A program made the position numbers and the translations under genes. From positions 1 through 14,845 of the forward strand of contig CABUJL010000035.1 of assembly GCA_902491915.1 (NCBI GenBank): 14,845 bases of DNA. Reading direction: 5' to 3'. This stretch comes from an uncultured Collinsella sp. Lineage in GTDB: Bacteria > Actinomycetota > Coriobacteriia > Coriobacteriales > Coriobacteriaceae. Positions 1 through 6,430 of this stretch are shown here, in pieces. Numbering within the stretch: position 1 is the stretch's first letter; each line of letters begins with the position of its first letter. The notes beneath the pieces are model-generated. The model had not been told where the DNA came from. It was given only the letters and a program-made list of their open reading frames with translations, and ran no database searches.

Positions 1-110
1 TGCCCGCGCAGGCGCTCGGGCGCCGCGAGCTTCTCCTGCGGATAGCACACCGTTACCGGCTGCTTGACCATAGAACCCAAGGCCGTCTTGGCAAATGTCA
101 GCAAACTCAT
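1..110 (-). CDS. echF: Ech-type hydrogenase ferredoxin-like subunit (EchF/NuoI-like), partial
   Basis: Only the first 36 codons are present; the gene runs off the left edge. The visible N-terminus (MSLLTFAKTALGSMVKQP, then a V-C-Y-P stretch and a L-R-G ending) resembles the start of the two-[4Fe-4S] polyferredoxin subunit of Ech/Hyc-type hydrogenases, which passes electrons from soluble ferredoxin to the small subunit. The cysteine motifs that would prove this lie outside the window. The ATG is 7 bases after the stop codon of the large-subunit gene, behind an AGG-rich stretch, and its place as last gene after EchE matches the canonical echABCDEF order. Identity rests on the N-terminal pattern and synteny. 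Confidence 0.75.
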   Translation of the reverse strand, partial: MSLLTFAKTALGSMVKQPVTVCYPQEKLAAPERLRG

Positions 111-117
111 GCCGCGC

Positions 118-1206
118 CTACCTTTCCGTGCAGCTAATGCAGGGGTCGATGGTCAGGATAATCATGGGCACGTTGGCAAGGAGTACGCCCTGCAGCGCAT
201 GCGTCAGACCCGCCAAGTTCTGCGACGTCGGCGTGCGCACGCGGAAACGGTCCAGGTTCTTGGTGCCGTTGCCGCGCACATAGTAATACGCCTCGCCGCG
301 CGGCTGCTCAATCACAACCTCGCCGCGCGCGCCGTCGGCCGGCGTAAGCTTGGTGCGCCCGCCAATCCCGTCGTGCGGAATCTTGCCCACAAGCTCCTTA
401 ATGATGTCCATAGCCTGCGTGACCTCGGCGCAACGCACCTGGCAGCGGGCATAGCAATCGCCATCGGTAGCAACGATGGGCTCAAACGCGGCCAAGTCCG
501 CATAGGCGCCGTCACCGAACATGCGCACGTCGTAGTCCACGCCCGAGGCGCGGCCGAACGGACCGACCATCGAAAGCTCCAGCGCGTCTTTCTTGCTGAT
601 CACGCCCACGCCATGCAGGCGCTCGCCGCAGCTGTTGTCGTCCAAAAACGTATGCACCAGGGCCTCGTAGTCGGGGCGCATGGCGTCGAGCGTCTGGACA
701 ATTCCGGCCAGCTCGGAGTCCTCGATATCGTGCTTAAGGCCGCCGATCTCGTTAATCGACAGAATCACGCGCCCGCCGCAAGTGCTCTCAAAAATCTTGA
801 GTATCTGCTCGCGCAGGGTCCATGACCGATAGAACAGCGCCTCAAAGCCAAAGGCGTCGGCGAGCAGACCCAGCCACAGCAGATGCGAGTGAATGCGCGA
901 AAGCTCGTGCAGAATGGTGCGGATATACTGCACGCGACCAGGCACCTCGATGCCGAGCATGCGCTCGCAGGCGCTGGCATAGCCGCAGCTGTGGCCCACG
1001 GCGCAGATGCCGCAGATGCGCTCGGCGATGTAGCCAAACTGATGCATGTCGCGCTTTTCGGTGAGCTTCTCGAGCCCGCGGTGCACAAAGCCGATCTGAG
1101 GAATTGCCTCGATGACGCGGTCATCCTCGATCACCAGGTCCAGATGAAGCGGCTCGGGCAGCACCGGGTGCTGCGGGCCAAACGGAATAACGGAGCGATG
1201 TGCCAT
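118..1206 (-). CDS. echE: Ech-type [NiFe] hydrogenase large (catalytic) subunit, NuoD-like
   Basis: A 362-residue protein that carries the Ni-Fe active site for reversible H2 formation at the cytoplasmic face of the membrane complex. Both nickel-binding motifs are visible: RICGICAVGHSC near the N-terminus (Cys65, Cys68) and DPCISCTER at the extreme C-terminus (Cys356, Cys359). The four cysteine ligands separate it from true NuoD of complex I, which lacks them. The protein ends three residues after the last ligand, so there is no cleavable C-terminal extension of the kind removed from HycE; this is typical of EchE/CooH-type subunits. Length is close to EchE. The ATG follows AAGGAGG, and the gene starts 5 bases after the EchD stop codon. 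HycE-type fusion to a NuoC domain is absent. Confidence 0.93.
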   Translation of the reverse strand: MAHRSVIPFGPQHPVLPEPLHLDLVIEDDRVIEAIPQIGFVHRGLEKLTEKRDMHQFGYIAERICGICAVGHSCGYASACERMLGIEVPGRVQYIRTILHELSRIHSHLLWLGLLADAFGFEALFYRSWTLREQILKIFESTCGGRVILSINEIGGLKHDIEDSELAGIVQTLDAMRPDYEALVHTFLDDNSCGERLHGVGVISKKDALELSMVGPFGRASGVDYDVRMFGDGAYADLAAFEPIVATDGDCYARCQVRCAEVTQAMDIIKELVGKIPHDGIGGRTKLTPADGARGEVVIEQPRGEAYYYVRGNGTKNLDRFRVRTPTSQNLAGLTHALQGVLLANVPMIILTIDPCISCTER

Positions 1207-1211
1207 GGACC

Positions 1212-1928
1212 TTACGCCTCCTTTTTCTGCTTGTCGCGGGCGGCCTTGGCGGCAAGCGCCGCGCGGACCTTGGCCGCTTTCTCGGGATCCATGGCGGCGA
1301 GCTTTGCCTCCATCTCAGCAGCCTTGAGCGCGGCCTTGGCAGCGGCATCGTCATGCTGAGTATCGGAGCCGGCAGCCGCAGCGGGCTGAGCAGCGGCGCC
1401 CGCGGCGTCGCCGGCGCTCGCAGCACCCTCCCCTGCAGCAGCCGCAGCCGCGGCGGCCTTTTCGGCCGCGGCCTTGCGCGCCTTGGCCTCGGCAGCGGCA
1501 CGCACCTTCATGGCTTTCTCGCGCGCGGCCTTCACCTCGGGCGTGATAACGCTCATGGGTTCGGCAGTCGAGACCTGGTAGAAAAAGCCCTTAAAGTCAA
1601 TCTGCATATCGGTGATGGCAAGACCGAATAGGTCGTGCGCCTCGTTTTCAAACGGGAATACCGCCGGATAGTACGAGCTGATGGACGGAATCTCCTGATA
1701 CTGGTCGATGCCCTCAACCACCAGGTTCTCGATCGCATAGCTGCCGTCCTGCGCAATATGCTCCTGAGCAGCACGAACGTCGATAAACGTATAGACCAGG
1801 CGATACGATCCGTCGTCCACACAGCGCTCGGCATGCATCTGCACAAAGCGCGCGCCGGTACCTTTGAGCGCCTGCACATGCGGCAACAGCTCATCGATCC
1901 CGACGGTAGTGTAGATTGCCTTTTGCAT
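1212..1928 (-). CDS. echD: Ech-type hydrogenase NuoC-like subunit with long Ala/Lys-rich tail
   Basis: Residues 1 to about 130 form a NuoC/30-kDa-like module, with the family motif around residues 92-117 (PFENEAHDLFGLAITDMQID), where NuoC proteins have their conserved acidic DLFG-type signature. This subunit packs against the large subunit in the peripheral arm. Residues about 131-238 are an alanine-, lysine- and glutamate-rich low-complexity extension (A runs, KAA repeats) that is not part of the usual fold and nearly doubles the size of a normal EchD. Translational coupling is visible: the ATG overlaps the EchC stop codon in TAATG. The tail could be a charged helix or a disordered linker; its function is unknown. 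The identity of the core is well supported by motif and synteny. Confidence 0.85.
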   Translation of the reverse strand: MQKAIYTTVGIDELLPHVQALKGTGARFVQMHAERCVDDGSYRLVYTFIDVRAAQEHIAQDGSYAIENLVVEGIDQYQEIPSISSYYPAVFPFENEAHDLFGLAITDMQIDFKGFFYQVSTAEPMSVITPEVKAAREKAMKVRAAAEAKARKAAAEKAAAAAAAAGEGAASAGDAAGAAAQPAAAAGSDTQHDDAAAKAALKAAEMEAKLAAMDPEKAAKVRAALAAKAARDKQKKEA

Positions 1929-2512
1929 TACTCGGCCTCCTTTGCAGCGGCGGGCGTCCCGGCAGGTGCGTCGCCAGCGGCAGGCGCGTCGCCGGCCCCC
2001 GCAGCAGCCACAAACCCGTCCTCGCCCAGCTCAACGCCACCGTCCCAGGTAGCGGCGCCGCCCACGGTGAGCGGATCGCCGCCGGCGCGCATCACGGCCT
2101 CCTTCTGGTCCAGGATGCCACACGCCTCCACGATGGCATCGATCACCGTCTCGGGGCGAACGGCGCACCCGGGCGCGTACACGTCCACGGGAATCGCGCG
2201 GTCCACGCCGCCGATCACGTTATAGGCATCGCGGAACACGCCGCCCGAACACGCGCAGATACCGCATGCCACCACACACTTGGGCTCGAGCATCTGGCTG
2301 TAGATCTGGCGCACGACAGGCAGGTTCTGGGCATTGACCGACCCCGTCACCAAAAAGATATCCGCATGCTTGGGGTTGCCGGTGTTGACCACGCCAAAGC
2401 GCTCCGCATCGAACAGCGGCGTGAGCGAGGCCAGCACCTCGATATCGCATCCGTTGCAGCTCGAACCGTCGTAATGAATAACCCACGGCGAGCGCGACAT
2501 TTTATGATCCAT
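1928..2512 (-). CDS. echC: Ech-type [NiFe] hydrogenase small subunit, NuoB-like
   Basis: A 194-residue small subunit holding the proximal [4Fe-4S] cluster that feeds electrons to the Ni-Fe site. The cluster motif is visible as SSCNGCD (Cys19, Cys22), a CGICACSGG segment (Cys83, Cys86) and a PGC (Cys116), the arrangement of NuoB/EchC proteins. The family fold ends near residue 160; the last about 35 residues are an Ala/Gly/Pro-rich tail not needed for the fold. The ATG at 2512 has a strong AGGAGG 8 bases upstream, which overlaps the stop codon of the fused EchAB gene. The stop overlaps the EchD start, so the genes are translationally coupled. Confidence 0.9.
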   Translation of the reverse strand: MDHKMSRSPWVIHYDGSSCNGCDIEVLASLTPLFDAERFGVVNTGNPKHADIFLVTGSVNAQNLPVVRQIYSQMLEPKCVVACGICACSGGVFRDAYNVIGGVDRAIPVDVYAPGCAVRPETVIDAIVEACGILDQKEAVMRAGGDPLTVGGAATWDGGVELGEDGFVAAAGAGDAPAAGDAPAGTPAAAKEAE

Positions 2513-2524
2513 GGATGCCGCCTC

Positions 2525-5407
2525 CTAAATAAATACGTCAACGAGGATAGGCATAAGGTTGAGCAGGCCAAACACCAGCGCCACGCCCCATCCGAGCCTA
2601 AAGCAGCTGCGCCAGGTGCTGCGCGCGAAGGTGTTGTCGACCAGGACCTCGACAAAATACGTCGCGGCCATCACGACCAGGGCTACAACCCAGCTCACCG
2701 GGTTGTCCCAAACAAAGAACATGCCCACCCACATCAAAAACAGCACGGTCTCGCACCAGTGCATAAGGGTCATCTTGGCCAGCGTGCCGCCGCTCATCTC
2801 GGTGGCGACGCCCTGGACAATCTCCTGATGCGCGTGATGCGAGTACGAAAGGTCAAACGGCGACTTGCGCAGCTTGATGGTAAGCACCGCGAGCAGCGCG
2901 AGGAAAATGGGCGCGCTGTACACGACGATGGGGGCCGACTGCCCCGTCACGGCAATGGAATCGAAGCTGTCGGTGGCAAGGTACAGGCCCACGCTCATCA
3001 GCAGAACAGCGGGCTCGTAACTCATGACCTGCAGCAGCTCGCGGTCGGCGCCGACCTGAGCAAACGGGCTTTGCGTCGAGGCGGACGCCAGCACCACAAA
3101 GATCGCGGCGAGCGTCACCATAAAAGCGCACAGCAGCGTGTTGGAGCCCGACACAAAGATGCCGCCGCCCACGACGGTAAAGATGAGCGCGCACGCCATA
3201 TAGGTATCGTCCATGGTGTTTACGCTGGCAGGGGCCTTGCGCAGGAGCTTGGCCACATCGTAGAAGGGTTGCAGCAGGCGCGGGCCCACGCGGCCCTGCA
3301 TGCGGGCGGACAGCTTGCGATCGATGCCGTCGATCAGACCGCCCAGAAGCGGCGCAATCAGGACAAACGCCACGGTGCCTATAAAGATGCCCACGACGCC
3401 CGAGCCTTCGAAATACTTGCCGCGCAACACCGAGGGCGCGCTCATGGCAAGTCGCTCGGGTCCAATCCACGCGCAACACAGCAGCGCAAACAAGATAATG
3501 CTGCAGCACACGACGCTGCCCGCGGGGCCAATACGCTTCTCGCCAAGGGCGTCCTCCGAGTACCAATTGCGCTTTTCGGCCTTCACCTCGCGTCCCATCG
3601 AGCCGCGGAAATGGCGATATTTGTCGGTTCCCACGCCCGAAAGATATACGTTTACATGCGGTTTGTTGCTCACTCGGAATGAAGTCAGCAGCACCACGGC
3701 GATAAACGCCACGATAACCACCATCAGGTACATGGCGTCCTTGCCAATAACGTACGGCACGCGGCCAAACACCATGGCCAAGTAAGGCGACACCAGGCCG
3801 CTCGAGATAACCGGGAACGCCACGCAGCACAGAATCAGCAGCGCGGCGATGGTGTTGAGGGCCATCCATTCGGTCTTATGGACATTGACCTCAACGTTTT
3901 GAGCCGTGGGGTCGACGCCCGAAAGCTTGGCGAGCCACTTGCCCCAGAAGTAAAACGTCGCGGCCGAGCCAAAGGCAAGCACCATGATCATGAGCACGTT
4001 GCCGGTCTGGGCAAACGCCACCAGGGCGCCCCACTTGGACACGAGCATGCCAAACGGCGCCACAAACATGCCCATGATGCCCAGCATCATCAGGCGCGTC
4101 AGGTGCGGCATGCGGCTGAACATACCGTCCATGTCCTCGATATTGCGGCTGCCGATATGATGCTCGGCGGTGCCCACGCACAGGAACAGCAGCGACTTTG
4201 CCACCGTATGGAACAGGATCAGGAAGATGGCGGCCCACACGGCCTCGGGTGCGCCGACACCCAGGCAAGCACTGATGAGGCCCAAGTTGGAAATGGTGGA
4301 GTACGCGAGCACGCGCTTGGCGTTGCTCTGCGAGATGGCCATGAGGGCAGCGAGCAAAAACGTGATGGCACCCACACTCGTGACCATAAACCCGGTCACG
4401 GGATAGATGGCATAGAGCGGGCTCAGCTTGACCATCAGGAACACGCCGGCCTTGACCATGGTGGACGAGTGCAGCAGGGCGCTCGTGGGCGTGGGGGCGA
4501 CCATGGCGCCAAGCAGCCAGGTATGGAACGGCATCTGTGCGGCCTTGGTGAGTGCGGCGAGCGACAGCAGGATGACCGGCATCACCAGCAGCGCGGATTG
4601 CGCGGTTCCGGCGCCGGAAAGCTCGATCATACCCGAGATGGTCAGCGGCATACCGTTAACGTGCAGGTACATGAGTCCGGCCAAAAACGCGATGCCGCCC
4701 AGCATGTTGAGGATGATCTGGGTGAAGGCGTTCTTGATGGCCTCGGGCGTGCGCGTATAGCCAATCATAAGGAACGAGCACACGGTGGTGATTTCCCAGC
4801 CGCAGAACAGCCACTCAAGGTTGTCGCTCGTCACGATGACGAACATGGCCGAGAGGAACAGGAACATAAGCGCCAGGAACTGCGGGCGTCGGTCGGGCGC
4901 GGTCTGCCCGCGCAGCGCGGCCTCGTGCTCGTCGTGGGCCTGGAAGTCCTTCATGTAGCCCAGGGCATACACGCAGATCAGGCTGCCGACAATGCCGACG
5001 GCGAGGACCATGATCACGCTCATATAGTCCAGGTAGAGCGGCGTTGCGGTGACGGCTTCGGCCGCGGGCAGCGTCATGGCTGCAAAGGCGAGCGAGCCCA
5101 CCAGCTGGACTATGCCGAGCACCGTGGTGAGCGCGTTCCTATATTTGAACGCGTTGTACAGGATGACGACGCACAGGATGACATCGATGGCGGAGCTGAC
5201 GATCGAGAGCACATGCGAGGTACCGGGGGCAACCTCAAAGCTCTGCGGGCCCGCGCCAAAAAACATGACGGCGACTACAACTGTCACCGCCATAATGATG
5301 CCGGAACCTATGAGCCCCACCGCATCGCGGGCGCGGTCACCGCGCGCGAGCAGCATGCCCAGCGCCGGTACCAGCGGAAACAGGGTAAGGAAATACAGTA
5401 GCGTCAT
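2525..5407 (-). CDS. echAB: Fused Ech hydrogenase membrane subunits: NuoL-like antiporter (EchA) + NuoH-like (EchB)
   Basis: A 960-residue polytopic membrane protein. Residues about 1-640 are a NuoL/MrpA/EchA-type antiporter-like module: Glu205 in the FCGWEIT helix, Lys288 in ALTKAAQMPFH, the LLHSSTMVKAG segment (His313, Lys319) and Lys404 match the ion-channel residues of this family. Residues about 670-960 are a NuoH/EchB module with RKLSARMQGRVGP (697-709), GADRELLQ (787-794), and KSPFDLSYSHHAHQEIVQG (848-866), the last being the EchB form of the NuoH loop. The length equals EchA plus EchB. The reading frame is continuous with no stop or start between modules, so this is a true fusion as sequenced, with the junction near 645-670. 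The ATG at 5407 follows GGGAG with 7-base spacing. It is the first gene of the operon and would conduct ions across the membrane. Confidence 0.92.
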   Translation of the reverse strand: MTLLYFLTLFPLVPALGMLLARGDRARDAVGLIGSGIIMAVTVVVAVMFFGAGPQSFEVAPGTSHVLSIVSSAIDVILCVVILYNAFKYRNALTTVLGIVQLVGSLAFAAMTLPAAEAVTATPLYLDYMSVIMVLAVGIVGSLICVYALGYMKDFQAHDEHEAALRGQTAPDRRPQFLALMFLFLSAMFVIVTSDNLEWLFCGWEITTVCSFLMIGYTRTPEAIKNAFTQIILNMLGGIAFLAGLMYLHVNGMPLTISGMIELSGAGTAQSALLVMPVILLSLAALTKAAQMPFHTWLLGAMVAPTPTSALLHSSTMVKAGVFLMVKLSPLYAIYPVTGFMVTSVGAITFLLAALMAISQSNAKRVLAYSTISNLGLISACLGVGAPEAVWAAIFLILFHTVAKSLLFLCVGTAEHHIGSRNIEDMDGMFSRMPHLTRLMMLGIMGMFVAPFGMLVSKWGALVAFAQTGNVLMIMVLAFGSAATFYFWGKWLAKLSGVDPTAQNVEVNVHKTEWMALNTIAALLILCCVAFPVISSGLVSPYLAMVFGRVPYVIGKDAMYLMVVIVAFIAVVLLTSFRVSNKPHVNVYLSGVGTDKYRHFRGSMGREVKAEKRNWYSEDALGEKRIGPAGSVVCCSIILFALLCCAWIGPERLAMSAPSVLRGKYFEGSGVVGIFIGTVAFVLIAPLLGGLIDGIDRKLSARMQGRVGPRLLQPFYDVAKLLRKAPASVNTMDDTYMACALIFTVVGGGIFVSGSNTLLCAFMVTLAAIFVVLASASTQSPFAQVGADRELLQVMSYEPAVLLMSVGLYLATDSFDSIAVTGQSAPIVVYSAPIFLALLAVLTIKLRKSPFDLSYSHHAHQEIVQGVATEMSGGTLAKMTLMHWCETVLFLMWVGMFFVWDNPVSWVVALVVMAATYFVEVLVDNTFARSTWRSCFRLGWGVALVFGLLNLMPILVDVFI

Positions 5408-5435
5408 ACCATCACTCCCCCATGCAAAAACGCTG

Positions 5436-5464
5436 CAATTGTTTAACGTTATAGCTCAATTGAG
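5436..5464. promoter_or_regulatory. Palindromic cluster upstream of the hydrogenase operon
   Basis: The 145 bases between the echAB start and the next gene's terminator must hold the operon promoter. Within them, CAATTG occurs at 5436-5441 and 5457-5462, flanking a perfect TAACGTTA palindrome (5444-5451), and the right copy lies inside a 10-bp palindrome CTCAATTGAG (5455-5464). The layout suggests an operator, but I see no convincing -35/-10 pair with correct spacing, and the dyads do not share one centre. Regulator unknown. Confidence 0.3.
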
Positions 5465-5552
5465 GAGTAGCGGCGGCGGGTTTTCGGTCAACTGGGGAGT
5501 TTTAGGCGTACGGGGTAAGGGCACGTCCGCATTGGAGCAGAGGGGCGGCAAG

Positions 5553-5575
5553 AAAAATGCGCCCCTGTGGGCGCA
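5553..5575 (-). terminator. Rho-independent terminator of the tandem-HTH gene
   Basis: On the minus strand a perfect 7-bp stem TGCGCCC / GGGCGCA with a 4-base loop is followed by TTTTT. It begins 13 bases after the stop codon of the HTH gene and separates that gene from the hydrogenase operon. Confidence 0.8.
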
Positions 5576-5587
5576 CCATCCCGTTCG

Positions 5588-5992
5588 CTATTCCGCCTTT
5601 TTTACGCGCGGCTTGCGACCGCGCGGCTTATCGATAAGCGCGTCGGCACCGCCATCGCGATACTGGCGGCACCAAGCCTTGACCGAAGACTCGCTGGGAA
5701 TCTTGTGCTTGATCATGGCCTCGCGAACCGTCAGGCCGTTTTCCAGACGGTCCTTAACCACGGCGAGCTTTACGTCGTACGAATAGGTGTGATGGCGAGC
5801 GCCCGCGTTGAGCACAGCGTCGGCACCGCCCACGGCATATGCACGGGCCCACTGACGAGCCGTGGCCTGGGGAATGCCGAGCTTTGCAGCGAGGGCGCGG
5901 TGACCGACCCCCTCTTGGAGGATCTCGACGGCACGCTGCCTAACCTCGGGCGTATGCGTGCGAGTCCTAGTTGCTTCCGACATACCTGCCAC
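5588..5992 (-). CDS. Orphan tandem helix-turn-helix protein, IS150/IS3 OrfA-like
   Basis: A 134-residue basic protein with two tandem HTH modules, about residues 16-55 (VRQRAVEILQEGVGHRALAA..., ending W-A-R-A-Y...GG) and 72-114 (VKLAVVKDRLENGLTVREAM..., ending W-C-R-Q-Y...GG), then an Arg/Lys-rich tail (KPRGRKPRVKK). The duplicated HTH with Y-x-x-G-G endings is the pattern of InsJ, the OrfA of IS150-type insertion sequences. No OrfB transposase, frameshift window or terminal inverted repeats are visible around it, and it has its own terminator, so it stands alone: either a remnant or a recruited DNA-binding protein. Start is ambiguous: GTG at 5992 has AAGG 7 bases upstream, ATG at 5983 has AGAAG upstream. 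Targets unknown. Confidence 0.75.
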   Translation of the reverse strand: MAGMSEATRTRTHTPEVRQRAVEILQEGVGHRALAAKLGIPQATARQWARAYAVGGADAVLNAGARHHTYSYDVKLAVVKDRLENGLTVREAMIKHKIPSESSVKAWCRQYRDGGADALIDKPRGRKPRVKKAE

Positions 5993-6314
5993 TTCTTAGC
6001 CTTAACCGTTAATCTGCTTTCTTACGTGCACGCTAGATAGTAGCATTTTGCTGTTTGCTCAAAGCAGTTAATTAAAATAGACGCGGCATTATCTGGGCAT
6101 TTGACACCTATTTACGGCGTTTCTTTATCGATTATTTACGCTGGTAGCTAGCTCGCAGCTAATCGTCATTCGTTTGCCAACAAAATTGGCATCTCTTTAT
6201 GTCCTTTGGTCTAGAGGGAATAATTATTAACCTCTCCCCCAATAATTTTGAGCGGCCTGCAGGGCAGTGACGCCTCACTTCTCATGATTACCGCGCATTG
6301 CCATCCACCCGAGC
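5993..6314. other. AT-rich intergenic region, no gene seen
   Basis: About 320 bases clearly richer in A+T than the flanking genes. It must contain the minus-strand promoter for the HTH gene; TTGAGC and TATCTA separated by 17 bases (minus strand, near 6035-6063) is a weak candidate. A perfect inverted repeat TGCCAA-N5-TTGGCA lies at 6175-6191. A TTGACA occurs on the plus strand near 6102 but no plus-strand gene follows. Nothing else is supportable. Confidence 0.4.
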
Positions 6315-6357
6315 AAAACAAAAAGGACGGGACCTGCTGCGCTTGCAGACCCCGCCC
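6315..6357 (-). terminator. Rho-independent terminator of the flavoprotein gene
   Basis: On the minus strand a 13-bp stem (6345-6357 paired with 6325-6337, three G-U wobbles), a 7-base loop, and then TTTTTGTTTTG. It lies 73 bases after the stop codon of the flavoprotein gene. Confidence 0.85.
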
Positions 6358-6430
6358 CGGTTGACACCCGATGGGACGCAGTCGGGCGAGGCGAATCCGT
6401 GCTACCGCCCCGCCCCGCTGCGATGGTCAG

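Noticed and set aside
1916..5401. Long plus-strand open frames opposite the hydrogenase genes (588 and 507 codons)
   Set aside because: His/Arg/Ala-rich, no domain resemblance, antisense to convincing hydrogenase subunits; a GC-rich codon-bias shadow.
5588..5992. Complete insertion sequence
   Set aside because: No OrfB transposase, no terminal inverted repeats and no target duplication found around the gene.
6096..6130. Plus-strand TTGACA promoter in the AT-rich spacer
   Set aside because: No good -10 at 16-18 bases and no plus-strand gene or RNA candidate follows.
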